Assembly: GCF_025950085.1 (NCBI RefSeq)
Contig: NZ_JAPDDS010000003.1
Span: forward strand, 248,001 to 312,000
From: Luteolibacter flavescens
GTDB lineage: Bacteria; Verrucomicrobiota; Verrucomicrobiia; Verrucomicrobiales; Akkermansiaceae
Reading direction: 5' to 3'
Length of the DNA stretch: 64,000 bases
A program made the translations under genes and the position numbers. Positions 1 through 7,839 of the stretch are shown here, in pieces. The notes below the pieces were generated by a model. It worked only from the letters and a program-made list of their open reading frames with translations, was not told the origin of the DNA and ran no database searches. The number at the start of each line of letters is the position of its first letter. The first letter of the stretch is position 1.

Positions 1-267
1 GACATGGGCCTGACTGTCTCTGTCGAAAAACCCGCTGCACCCGATAGCAAGCAAAGCTGGCTGGAGAAGCGCAAGACGGAGCTGGGCATCACCACCGTCA
101 ATACCTCCACCGAGACCGTTTACTCCGCCTCCGCCTTCTGCGGTGGCCAAACCAAGCTCGAGGGAGCCGCCTACTTCCGCTTCTTCACGTGGCTGATGCT
201 CGGTGCCGCCGTGCTTTACGTGCCCTTCGCGATGGCGTATCGCCCGCGGACCTACCTGCACGATTGA
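1..267 (+). CDS. C-terminal fragment of a membrane transporter, probably POT-family peptide transporter
   Basis: The gene enters from the left edge; only its last 88 codons are here, ending in TGA at 265-267. The fragment has a soluble stretch followed by one hydrophobic helix (from about YFRFFTWLML to VPFAMAY) and a short basic tail ending PRTYLHD. A last helix followed by R-P-[RK]-T-Y-L is typical of the end of proton-dependent oligopeptide (POT/MFS) transporters as I know the family, but too little is visible to be sure. The stop codon overlaps a possible TTG start of the next gene, so the two may be co-transcribed. The ATG at 4 is unlikely to be the true start. Confidence 0.5.
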   Translation, partial: DMGLTVSVEKPAAPDSKQSWLEKRKTELGITTVNTSTETVYSASAFCGGQTKLEGAAYFRFFTWLMLGAAVLYVPFAMAYRPRTYLHD

Positions 268-278
268 TCAACCTGCCA

Positions 279-1085
279 GTGCTCACCGATTCCCACTGCC
301 ACCTCGCCAGCCATCGCTTCGATCCCGCGGAGGTACCTGACCTTGTCGCGCGCGCCAGGGAGAATGGCGTCGCGCGCCTCGTCACCCTGGCCACCGATCT
401 CGATGACCTGGAGGCGAACCTCGCCATCGCGGGCGAGCATCCGGAAGTCTCCGCCTGCATCGGCATCCATCCGTGCAGCGTTCACGAGGCACCGGATGAC
501 GTGATCGATCACCTGCGGAAGCACGTGGCCGATCCGCGGGTCTGCGGCATCGGCGAGACCGGCCTCGACTACTATCATCCCGCACCCGACGGATGGACGG
601 AGCAGGCCTTCCGCGATCGCCAGCGGTACTTGCTCGATGCCCACTTCGAGCTGGCTGCGAAAGCCGGGCTAAATGTGGTGATCCACACGCGCGACACACA
701 GGGCGATGCTTCTTTCCAAGACGCGCTCGCCATCTATCGGTGTCACGCCGCAAAGGTGCGCGCCGTCTTCCACTGCTTCATCGGGCCCGAAGCGAGCGCC
801 CTCGAGGTGATCGCGCTCGGCGGACTCGTGTCCTTCGGCGGCGTGGCGACCTTCAAGAATGCCACCGACGTGCTCGCCACTGCGGTCGCACTGCCAGCCG
901 GCAGCTTCATGCTGGAGACCGACTCGCCCTACCTCGCGCCGATGCCACATCGCGGCAAGCGCAACGAGCCATCATACGTCCGGCATGTCGCGGAACATCT
1001 CGCGCTTCATCGCGGGGTTTCACTTGAGAAGCTCTCCGAAGAAAGCGAAGTTGCAGTATCGCGATTCTTCCGCTTTGGTGCGTGA
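279..1085 (+). CDS. tatD: TatD family metal-dependent hydrolase (3'-5' DNase)
   Basis: A TIM-barrel metal-dependent hydrolase of the TatD/YcfH family, about 268 residues, the usual family length. Metal-ligand motifs are seen in order: DSHCHL near the N-terminus (HxH pair), GETGLDYY near residue 95, VIHTRD near 136, FHCF near 160 and LETDSPYLAP near 213. TatD proteins are 3'-5' exonucleases linked to DNA repair and turnover, acting in the cytoplasm. I chose the GTG at 279 because it gives the canonical V/M-L-T-D-S-H-C-H opening. A TTG at 264 overlapping the upstream stop is the alternative, and the longer frame from 189 overlaps the previous gene. Confidence 0.9.
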   Translation: MLTDSHCHLASHRFDPAEVPDLVARARENGVARLVTLATDLDDLEANLAIAGEHPEVSACIGIHPCSVHEAPDDVIDHLRKHVADPRVCGIGETGLDYYHPAPDGWTEQAFRDRQRYLLDAHFELAAKAGLNVVIHTRDTQGDASFQDALAIYRCHAAKVRAVFHCFIGPEASALEVIALGGLVSFGGVATFKNATDVLATAVALPAGSFMLETDSPYLAPMPHRGKRNEPSYVRHVAEHLALHRGVSLEKLSEESEVAVSRFFRFGA

Positions 1086-1190
1086 TCGTGATTTGAACAA
1101 AGCGCGGGACCGGCTGCGTTTGATCTCCAACGCGACTGTGCTTTCCAAGAAGCACGCGTCTTGTTAATTCACCCCTGTCGCACTGAATCC

Positions 1191-1823
1191 ATGAGCTCCG
1201 TTCGCTATCTCGCCCTGGCCACTGCCGCCCTCTCCCTTTCCTCCTGCTCGCTCTTCAACAAGGGCGGCAATGAAAACTACGACACCGTCGATGGTGGTGA
1301 TCAATACGACACCTCGAATCCCTACGGCGTACCCGGTGATGCATCGGCCGAGTCCGTACCCTATCAGCCGGTGAATCCTCCCGCGGATCACAATCCAACC
1401 TACGGTCAGGCCGCGTATGAAGATCACTCGGCCGCTCCCGCCCCTTCGCACAGCGAGCCGTCCCATTCGCACACGCCGTCGCATTCCTCAGCAGGCACCA
1501 GCCACACCGTGGTGCGTGGTGATACGCTCGGTGGCATCGCCCGCCGTTACGGAGTGTCCACCTCGGCCATCAAGCAGGCCAATGGCATGACCTCCGACAC
1601 CGTGGTGCTCGGCAAGACCCTCTCCATCCCCGGCTCCTCCGGCCCGGTCCGCTCCGCAGCCACCGCACCGGCAGCAGCAGGCCGCAAGACCCACGTCGTG
1701 GTCCGCGGTGACTCGCTCAGCAAGATCGCCGCGAAGTACGGCACCACCGCCTCTGCCATCAAGCAGGCGAACGGCATGAAGTCCGACACCGTGGTACTCG
1801 GCTCGAAGCTCCGCATCCCTTGA
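1191..1823 (+). CDS. LysM-domain lipoprotein
   Basis: About 210 residues. The N-terminus is a lipoprotein signal with lipobox LSSC (Cys at about residue 19). A low-complexity Tyr/Ser/His/Pro linker follows, then two near-identical LysM repeats, each with VRGD[TS]L, a YG turn, SAIKQANGM and SDTVVLG. They start near residues 105 and 165. LysM domains bind peptidoglycan (GlcNAc chains), so this is predicted to sit in the envelope, tethered to a membrane and touching the wall. There is no enzymatic domain, unlike NlpD-type activators with a C-terminal peptidase M23. The ATG at 1191 begins the signal peptide; the in-frame ATG at 1161 adds ten residues with no signal character. The next gene follows after 4 bp. 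Confidence 0.85.
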   Translation: MSSVRYLALATAALSLSSCSLFNKGGNENYDTVDGGDQYDTSNPYGVPGDASAESVPYQPVNPPADHNPTYGQAAYEDHSAAPAPSHSEPSHSHTPSHSSAGTSHTVVRGDTLGGIARRYGVSTSAIKQANGMTSDTVVLGKTLSIPGSSGPVRSAATAPAAAGRKTHVVVRGDSLSKIAAKYGTTASAIKQANGMKSDTVVLGSKLRIP

Positions 1824-1827
1824 CCCC

Positions 1828-2811
1828 ATGTCTTCCTTCCGCCGCTCCACATCCACGGTCGCCGCGCTGCTCATGCTGGCGGCAACCTGCTTCGCCCAGG
1901 AGCCGAAGCCCGCGACGGAGGAAGACCCCTACGCATCCCTGCCACCGCAGCGGGCCGCGCTGGAGCGCATGATCTCCGAGCGCGGCACGCCCGAGGCATT
2001 CGATGCCGCGGTGAAGAAAGCGCGCGAGCAGGGAGTGGGCGAGCAGCCCATCCTGGAGGCGCGCTTTCTCTACCACGTCGATCGCGGCGAGGATGACCTG
2101 ATCGCCGCGATGCTGCCGGAATTCCTCAAGCGGAAGGAAGAATTCAAGATTGAGCAGTCCGAGATCTTCGCCATTAAGGAGGATTGGCTCGCCGTCGTCG
2201 AGTATGTGCAGGCGATCGCCGCTCTGAAGAAAGAGGATCGCGACGGCTTCAAGAAACATATCACCGAGGCATTCTGGCTGAGCCCGCGGCAGGCCAGCGC
2301 CTTCGCACCACACATCGATCGCCTCCGCCTCGATGAGGCGATGCGTTCCATCAAGATCGATGGCTCGGCCAAGCTGTCTTCCCTGCTCGCGGACAAGCCT
2401 GTCGAACTCGGCTCGCTGATGAAGGATAAGAAAGCGACGCTCCTTCACTTCTGGTCGCCATGGAGCCGCGAATGCGAGGCCAGCATGCCGGACTTCAAGG
2501 TCACCGCGACCGAACTGGAGAAGAACGGCGTGGCCGTGGTGTCCCTGCTTGCAGAGTTCACCGCCGATGCCGCGAAGGACGCGAAGGAAGTTGTCAGCGG
2601 CCTTGGCGCGAAGCCTCCGGGGGCATGGCTGCAGGATCGCGAGAAGGACTCCTTCATGCGGAAGCTGCGCGTGCAGGACCTGCCTACGATGGTCCTCGTA
2701 TCTCCTGACGGCAGCGTGATCTTCAACGGACATCCATCGGACGATGGACTGTGGAAATCCCTGTCGAAGCTCGCACCCGACCTGAAACGCCCCTCCATCG
2801 AAGGACATTGA
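1828..2811 (+). CDS. Secreted thioredoxin-like (TlpA/AhpC-TSA fold) protein lacking the first active-site Cys
   Basis: 327 residues with an N-terminal signal peptide (hydrophobic LLMLAATCFA, cleavage near AQE). Residues about 30-190 are helical and charged, with no family I can name. From about residue 195 the protein has a thioredoxin-like fold: ATLLHFWSPWSRECEASMP corresponds to the WCxxC motif, and a cis-Pro loop LRVQDLPTMVLVSPDG follows with the usual final strand. The position of the first redox Cys is Ser (W-S-R-E-C), leaving only the resolving Cys. It is therefore unlikely to be a standard disulfide oxidoreductase; it could be a monothiol reductase or a binding protein. Placed 4 bp after the LysM lipoprotein, so probably co-transcribed and extracytoplasmic. 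Confidence 0.75.
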   Translation: MSSFRRSTSTVAALLMLAATCFAQEPKPATEEDPYASLPPQRAALERMISERGTPEAFDAAVKKAREQGVGEQPILEARFLYHVDRGEDDLIAAMLPEFLKRKEEFKIEQSEIFAIKEDWLAVVEYVQAIAALKKEDRDGFKKHITEAFWLSPRQASAFAPHIDRLRLDEAMRSIKIDGSAKLSSLLADKPVELGSLMKDKKATLLHFWSPWSRECEASMPDFKVTATELEKNGVAVVSLLAEFTADAAKDAKEVVSGLGAKPPGAWLQDREKDSFMRKLRVQDLPTMVLVSPDGSVIFNGHPSDDGLWKSLSKLAPDLKRPSIEGH

Positions 2812-2823
2812 TCCCGACATCAA

Positions 2824-2938
2824 CTACGATGGATATCGTAGAACAACATAAGGCATGTGAATTTCGTTAAGTGTTCCGAAAAATCCGTCAATTTGAACTT
2901 GACGTATTTGTGAACTACTACATTTATGGTGACACCAT
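2824..2938 (+). promoter_or_regulatory. Upstream region of the BlaI-histone gene with two palindromes
   Basis: An AT-rich leader between the thioredoxin-like gene and the BlaI-type repressor. It holds a hairpin/palindrome at 2824-2841 (CTACGAT, 4-nt loop, ATCGTAG) and a perfect 13-nt inverted repeat ATGGTGACACCAT at 2926-2938. The second lies 19 bp before the ATG at 2957. A TTGACG at 2899-2904 could serve as a -35 box, with a weak -10 around 2920. BlaI/MecI proteins bind dyad operators over their own promoters, so the 13-mer is a candidate autoregulatory site. That assignment is inference. Confidence 0.35.
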
Positions 2939-2956
2939 TTCGGCGACCATAAAATC

Positions 2957-3748
2957 ATGGCACGAGCTACCCACCCCTCCAATCTTGAGCTTCAGGCTCT
3001 GTCCGTCTTGTGGCACGAGGGTCCATCTACGGTAAGTGCCGTACTTGAGAGTCTCCCGGACGGAAAGGACCGCGCCTACACGACAGTGCTGTCGGTATTG
3101 CAGAGTCTCGAACGCAAGAAGCTGGTCAAGCGTGTGCGCGACGGTCGCGCTCATGTCTATGAGGCCGCGTTCTCCCAGGACGTCATCGTGCGTCGTGCCG
3201 CGCACGACTTCCTTACCAATGCTTTCGGGGGCCGTCTCGGTGAGGCGATCCTCGCACTACTCTCCGCCGGGACTTTGACACCGGATGAGAAAACAAACAT
3301 CGAACGCGAACTCAAACGACACAAAGCCATGGCTGCAAAGAAAACAGCGAAGAAGGCGGCCAAGAAGGTCGCCGCCAAGAAAGCCCCGGCCAAAAAGGCC
3401 GCCGCCAAAAAGGTAGCGAAGAAGGCTCCTGCCAAGAAAGCCGCTCCTGCCAAGAAGGCTGCCAAGGTCGCCAAGAAGGCCGCTCCTGCGAAGAAGGTTG
3501 CCAAGAAGGCCGCCAAGAAAGCTGCGAAGTCCGCCAAGAAGGCTGCCAAGAAGGTCGCAAAGAAGACCGTAGCGAAGAAGGCTGCAAAGGTCGCCAAGAA
3601 GGCCGCCCCTGCCAAGAAGGCTGCGAAGAAGGCCGCACCGGCAAAGAAGGCCCCTGCGAAGAAAGCCGCCAAGTCCGCCAAGAAAGCCGCTCCGGCAAAG
3701 AAGGCGCCTGCCAAAAAGGCCGCCAAGAAAGCCGCGAAAAAGGCCTAA
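2957..3748 (+). CDS. BlaI/MecI-type winged-helix repressor fused to a histone H1-like Lys/Ala tail
   Basis: 263 residues. Residues 1 to about 122 form a BlaI/MecI/CopY penicillinase-repressor domain. Motifs seen are LELQALSVLWHEG, a helix-turn-helix AYTTVLSVLQSLERKKLV, a wing DGRAHVYEA, and a dimerisation segment DFLTNAFGGRLGEAILALLS. From residue 125 (MAAKK) to the end the protein is almost only Lys, Ala, Pro and Val in AAKK/PAKKA repeats. This resembles eukaryotic histone H1 tails and chlamydial Hc-like proteins. No BlaR1 sensor protease lies nearby. The ATG at 3329 could serve as an internal start giving a separate 139-residue H1-like protein. Predicted role: nucleoid-associated, sequence-specific repressor with a DNA-compacting tail (inference). 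Confidence 0.85.
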   Translation: MARATHPSNLELQALSVLWHEGPSTVSAVLESLPDGKDRAYTTVLSVLQSLERKKLVKRVRDGRAHVYEAAFSQDVIVRRAAHDFLTNAFGGRLGEAILALLSAGTLTPDEKTNIERELKRHKAMAAKKTAKKAAKKVAAKKAPAKKAAAKKVAKKAPAKKAAPAKKAAKVAKKAAPAKKVAKKAAKKAAKSAKKAAKKVAKKTVAKKAAKVAKKAAPAKKAAKKAAPAKKAPAKKAAKSAKKAAPAKKAPAKKAAKKAAKKA

Positions 3749-3823
3749 GGTTCCCCATCCGCGCACAGATCCCCTCGCCCAGGGCGATGCGGCCTGTTCG
3801 CGTTGAGTTTCACTGTCTCAAAC

Positions 3824-3856
3824 GGCGGGGAGCTGCGGCTCCCCGCCCTTTTGTTT
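3824..3856 (+). terminator. Rho-independent terminator after the BlaI-histone gene
   Basis: Perfect 10-bp stem GGCGGGGAGC / GCTCCCCGCC with tetraloop TGCG at 3834-3837, followed by CTTTTGTTT. It lies 75 bp after the stop codon and upstream of the tRNA. Confidence 0.85.
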
Positions 3857-3960
3857 CCCGGGTCTTTTCCCTGATCGAAAAAAGGTCCGCATTTCATCGA
3901 AAATTGGGTTGCATCCCCGCACCGGTCCACCCATTCTCCCGGCCCCGTCCGGGGGCACAT

Positions 3961-4035
3961 GCGCGGTTAGCTCAGCGGTAGAGCACCACCTTGACACGGT
4001 GGGGGTCACTGGTTCGATCCCAGTATCGCGCACCA
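3961..4035 (+). tRNA. tRNA-Val (anticodon GAC)
   Basis: A complete cloverleaf can be drawn by eye. The acceptor stem pairs GCGCGGT with ATCGCGC (one G-T wobble). The D-arm contains TAGCTCAGCGGTAGAGCA, the anticodon stem CCACC/GGTGG encloses the loop TTGACAC (anticodon GAC, reading GUC/GUU valine codons), and the T-arm is CTGGTTCGATCCCAG. Discriminator A is at 4032 and CCA is encoded at 4033-4035. Confidence 0.97.
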
Positions 4036-4048
4036 TCCCCTTTCTTTC

Positions 4049-4912
4049 GTGACCGCCGCTCCCGACACTTCCCCGGAGCGCCTCGCCCTTCTACTGAGGC
4101 TGCTCGACGACGATTCCCCGCCAGTGCGGGCATCCGTGGAAGCCGCGCTCTCCGCCTACGATGGCGACGTGAGTGAATTGCTCGGCGAGATGAACATCGA
4201 TCTCAGCGAGGCCGATCACGAGCTGCTCTCCCTGCTGCTGCTCCCTGCCCGGCGTGAACGCCTGCGCCGCGAATGGGTGGTCCCCGCCGGCGGTGCCGAA
4301 GCGGTGCAGGATGACTGGGATCAATTCGAAGCCCTGCTCCGTTCGCTATCCGACTATCTTCACGATGGCGTGACGATGAGACAGCCACTCGGCGATGCGC
4401 TCGATTTGCTAGCCGAGGAACTCGAAGATATCGGCGATCATCAAGGCGCCGCCGGACTGAACAAGGCCTTGTTCGAGAGCGGTCGCTTCAAGCCGAATAT
4501 CCACGAGGAAGACGAGCCGGAGAACTATGACATCGCCCATGTCCTGGCGGGAAATCCGTCAAACGCGCTGGGCATGGGACTGGTATTCCTCTTCGTCGCC
4601 CATCGGCTGGATATCGATGTCGAAGGCATCAGCCTCCCGCAATCTTTCCTCTGCCGCTTTCACGAGGACGGGCAAGTCATGATGACCGAGCCCGCGGTGA
4701 AAGGGCGCACCGTGACCAGCGAAGATCTGGCACACCGCATCCGGCGCTATCCCCGCGAGATCCGATCACTGGCCGCACGTCCCGCTGCACCCGGTGAACT
4801 GCTGGTGAGACTGGTGGAAGAACTTGCCACCTCATGGTCCGTCCGTGGTGAGACAGTGGACGCCGAGCTCATGGAAGAGCTGCTGGCGACACTGGTGAAG
4901 GCGCCCTTCTGA
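4049..4912 (+). CDS. SirB1/transglutaminase-like family protein
   Basis: 287 residues, GTG start 13 bp after the tRNA. The N-terminal half is acidic and helical. The middle (about residues 165-205) has a SirB1-type transglutaminase-like core: NPSNALGMGLVFLFVAHRLDIDVEGISLPQ-SFLCRF, matching the P-x-SLG...G-hP-GHFLVR pattern of the family. The normally conserved catalytic-like Cys and His are not obvious, since the usual Cys position reads NALGMGL. Family members are cytoplasmic and poorly characterised; some sit next to DNA metabolism genes. No signal peptide. It faces the convergent lipoprotein gene across a short shared hairpin. Confidence 0.6.
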   Translation: MTAAPDTSPERLALLLRLLDDDSPPVRASVEAALSAYDGDVSELLGEMNIDLSEADHELLSLLLLPARRERLRREWVVPAGGAEAVQDDWDQFEALLRSLSDYLHDGVTMRQPLGDALDLLAEELEDIGDHQGAAGLNKALFESGRFKPNIHEEDEPENYDIAHVLAGNPSNALGMGLVFLFVAHRLDIDVEGISLPQSFLCRFHEDGQVMMTEPAVKGRTVTSEDLAHRIRRYPREIRSLAARPAAPGELLVRLVEELATSWSVRGETVDAELMEELLATLVKAPF

Positions 4913-4925
4913 CGCCTTCACCTGA

Positions 4926-4941
4926 ATCACTGCCCAGTGAT
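4926..4941. terminator. Short hairpin between convergent genes
   Basis: ATCACTG, 2-nt loop, CAGTGAT lies in the 43-bp space between the SirB1-like gene (+) and the large lipoprotein gene (-). There is no T-tract on either side, so termination is only suggested by position. Confidence 0.35.
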
Positions 4942-4955
4942 CCGCAGGGGGATAC

Positions 4956-7757
4956 TCACTGCTGACGCTGCTGCTCTTGCTGACGGCGAGCCTCTTCCTG
5001 CTGGCGCTGTTGTTCCTGCTGGCGACCGGCCTCCTCTTGCTGGCGTTGCTGCTCTTCCTGCTGACGACGGGCAGCCTCTTCTTGCTGGCGCTGCTGCTCC
5101 TGCTGGCGACGGGCCTCTTCCTGCTGACGTTGCTGCTCTTGCTGTTGGCGCGCGCGCTCTTCTTGTTGCTGACGGCGCGCTTCTTCCTGCTCGCGGGCGC
5201 GCTCCTGTTGTTCACGCATCCGCTCTTCCTGACGGGCTCGCTCTTGCTCTTGCTGCTGACGGCGGGCTTCTTCCTGCTGGCGTGCACGCTCCTGTTGTTC
5301 GCGCATCCTTTCCTCCTGTCGGGCGCGTTCTTGCTCCTGCTGGCGTGCTCGCTCCTCCTGCTGTTGCTTCGCGCGTTCCTGCTCCTGCTGGCGGCGTGCC
5401 TCTTGCTGTTCGCGGGCGCGCTCCTGTTGCTCACGCATCTGCTCTTGCTGGCGCGCGCGTTCTTCCTGCTGCTGGCGGCCACGCTCCCGCTCCTGCTCTT
5501 GCCGGTTCAGATCGTCTTGACGCTGCTGACGTGCCTTCTGGTCACGTTCCTGGCTTTCGCGTTCCCGCTGCTGATCGTCACGAGCTTTCTTCTCGCGCTC
5601 CGACATCTCCTTCTCCCATTCATCGCGCCTTCTCTGCTCGGCACTTTCGCGTGCCTGACGGGCGCGCTCATCCGCTGCTTGTTGACTTTCCCGTTCAGCC
5701 TTGTCGCGGGCGCGCTGCTGTTCGCGGATCGCAGACTCACGTCGTTCGCGAGCCACTTCCTGCTGCTGCTGGCGGAAACGCTCGTTCTGCTGGTCGATCT
5801 CGGCGCTTTTCTCACGCTCGCGTTGACGGTTCCTCTCCGCCCTTGCTTCGGCACGACGCTCCTGGCCTTCGGGTGTCTCGGCAGGATTTTGCAACGGACG
5901 CCTGCTCGGCATCGGCGACTTTTCCTGATTTGGCTGCTGTGGCTGGGTTTGCGGCTGCTGCGGCTGGCCGTTTCTCTCCGCATCCTGTTGCGTCAAAGGA
6001 GGCGCAGCATTTCCACCCCGGCCCCCACCACCTTGGTTCCGGCCGTTGCCGCCGGGACGATTGCGTTCCGCTCCGGTTGCAGGTGGGGTGTTAGGCCGAG
6101 CGCCGCGACCCGGTGGCGTGTTCTGCGGAGTCTCCGTCTGAGGCTCAGCAGCACCCTGACCCTGGCCCCTGCCGCGACCTTCGCGCATGCGTTCGGTGAG
6201 TTCGCGCTGCCGCTCTGCCAGTGATGGCTTGCGATCCGGTGCGCCACCTTGCGACTGCTTGCCGGGAGTGGCGGGCTGGCCCGGTCCGGCTTCCGGCGTT
6301 GGCTTGGGCTGATTCTTCGCCGCCTGCTCCTCGCGCCTCGCCACCATCTTCTCACGGCGCGTTTCCGCGATCTCGCGCTGCTTCGCTTGATAGGTCTTCT
6401 GCGCTTCGCCGACCTTCTCGCGGTTCGCCTGAAGCTGCTTCTGCGCATCATCACCCGCGGAGTTATCGCGCTTCCAAGCCACCGCCTGCTCCTTCTGCTT
6501 CTCGCGGGCTTCGCGGAAACGCTGCGTCCACTCCGGCTTCACGCCGCCCTCGGCACGCACCGGCTTCACGTCGTCCCACTTGCCCTTGACCCGCTCGGGC
6601 TTCATCCCGGCATTCCACCGGGTATTCATACCCGGCGCGAAGACCTCGAGGCGATTGCCGCGCATCTGTGCATTCCGGCTTGCGATATCGCGGATGCCCT
6701 TCGTGCGATCCGTCTCGAGCTGATACACCGGCCATGGCTTGCGAACCAGACCGCGCAGCTTTTCATAGCGCGGTCCACCGCTCACCACCCGGTCGCGCTG
6801 GATGTGGATGTTGGTGATATTGACCGTCTTCTTGATGAAGATGTTGTTCTGCGCGACGGGCAGGCAGTGACGCCAGATCGGGTCCGCCATGTTCCGGCTG
6901 TGGACGAAGCTGAAGAGCGAGTGGCCGATGCCAAAGTCCACCTCGACGCTCGAGCTCCAGCCACGGCCGCGATAGCAGAGCGTCTCCGGCGGCAGCGGTG
7001 CCCAGCCGATGCAGTCGTCGCCCTCGCGCCACGTCACCCAGGAAGGAGCCCACTCGTCGCCGGGCACCCACACCCACCCGCGACCGGAGAGCAAGGTCCA
7101 GCGGCCATAGTGGAAGCATGCCCAGCCGAAGGGCTCGTCCGAGACCCAAGTCCATCCGCGGTTCGTGCATGCCCACTTCCCGCGGGTGTAGGGACGCCAT
7201 GAATTGTCCTGCACGACCACGGTCGGCTGATAAACGTAACCATAGTCCGGCGTCTCGAACCACGAGCCGTAAGGCTGGAGGTCATTGTAAAAGGTGCCGT
7301 AGTCGGCCACCGGCTCCTGGTAGTTCGGGATTGGATCCGGCTCCCAATCCTCAATGTAGTCCTGTCCCGCCAGCTCCAGCTCGCGCTGGCTCAGGCCGGC
7401 CTCGCGATCCGCGAGGTCCCCTTCCCGGTCGCGCAGGTCCAGCTCGCGATCTGCCAGTGCGCGCTGCCTTTCTTCGAGGGTCAGGTCACGCTGGTTCGCG
7501 TCTTGTTCGCGCTGAGCAAGGCGGTCTTCGCGCTCGGCTTCCAGTGCTGCCTTGTCCGCTTCCAGTTGGGCTCGCTCGTCATCCAGCCGCTGTCGCTCGA
7601 AGGCCATGCGCTCGTTTTCCAAGGCGGCACGTTCGGCTGCCATCGGGTCGGTAGCTTCGCTTCCGCCAGTCGTGGCGGAGCTGGACTTGTTCCTGTCGCA
7701 CGAGGCGATCAGGAGACACAGGGCGGAAGGGGCCCAGAAGAAGTGTCGGGGTTTCAT
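4956..7757 (-). CDS. Giant Gln/Glu/Arg-rich coiled-coil lipoprotein with DUF6600-like domain
   Basis: 933 residues. The lipoprotein signal ends in lipobox LIASC (Cys 20). Residues about 35-130 are a charged coiled coil (RAALENERMAFERQR type). Residues about 150-290 are an aromatic-rich domain with repeating YGSWF, YGYVYQP, W-RPYTRGKW, GWTWVSDEPFGWACFHYGRW and WVPGDEWAP. I recognise these as a DUF6600-type module found in envelope proteins. After a Pro/Gly/Asn-rich linker, residues about 600-933 are nearly pure R/E/Q/A repeats (for example QEEARRQQEQQRQQ), predicted as one very long helix. Probably an outer-membrane-anchored structural or tethering protein; function unknown. Repeat-rich DNA makes length polymorphism likely. 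Confidence 0.8.
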   Translation of the reverse strand: MKPRHFFWAPSALCLLIASCDRNKSSSATTGGSEATDPMAAERAALENERMAFERQRLDDERAQLEADKAALEAEREDRLAQREQDANQRDLTLEERQRALADRELDLRDREGDLADREAGLSQRELELAGQDYIEDWEPDPIPNYQEPVADYGTFYNDLQPYGSWFETPDYGYVYQPTVVVQDNSWRPYTRGKWACTNRGWTWVSDEPFGWACFHYGRWTLLSGRGWVWVPGDEWAPSWVTWREGDDCIGWAPLPPETLCYRGRGWSSSVEVDFGIGHSLFSFVHSRNMADPIWRHCLPVAQNNIFIKKTVNITNIHIQRDRVVSGGPRYEKLRGLVRKPWPVYQLETDRTKGIRDIASRNAQMRGNRLEVFAPGMNTRWNAGMKPERVKGKWDDVKPVRAEGGVKPEWTQRFREAREKQKEQAVAWKRDNSAGDDAQKQLQANREKVGEAQKTYQAKQREIAETRREKMVARREEQAAKNQPKPTPEAGPGQPATPGKQSQGGAPDRKPSLAERQRELTERMREGRGRGQGQGAAEPQTETPQNTPPGRGARPNTPPATGAERNRPGGNGRNQGGGGRGGNAAPPLTQQDAERNGQPQQPQTQPQQPNQEKSPMPSRRPLQNPAETPEGQERRAEARAERNRQREREKSAEIDQQNERFRQQQQEVARERRESAIREQQRARDKAERESQQAADERARQARESAEQRRRDEWEKEMSEREKKARDDQQRERESQERDQKARQQRQDDLNRQEQERERGRQQQEERARQQEQMREQQERAREQQEARRQQEQERAKQQQEERARQQEQERARQEERMREQQERARQQEEARRQQQEQERARQEERMREQQERAREQEEARRQQQEERARQQQEQQRQQEEARRQQEQQRQQEEAARRQQEEQQRQQEEAGRQQEQQRQQEEARRQQEQQRQQ

Positions 7758-7839
7758 CGGTTGATGGGGATAGCAGTCACTTTGACCGAAGTCGGTCGGA
7801 GACTATTCATCCTCTTCTGCACGAAATCAAAGCCCGCCT

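Noticed and set aside
3329-3745. Dense short repeats that could look like a CRISPR array or tandem repeat locus
   Set aside because: Units are irregular codon-level repeats (AAG/GCC) encoding the Lys/Ala tail; there is no constant repeat-spacer pattern and no cas genes.
4937-6224. Long + strand frames rich in Leu/Ala opposite the large lipoprotein, apparently membrane proteins
   Set aside because: They mirror the E/Q/R repeats of the minus-strand gene; CTGCTG/CTCTTG runs are just the complement of Gln/Glu/Lys codons, and there is no start or leader signal.
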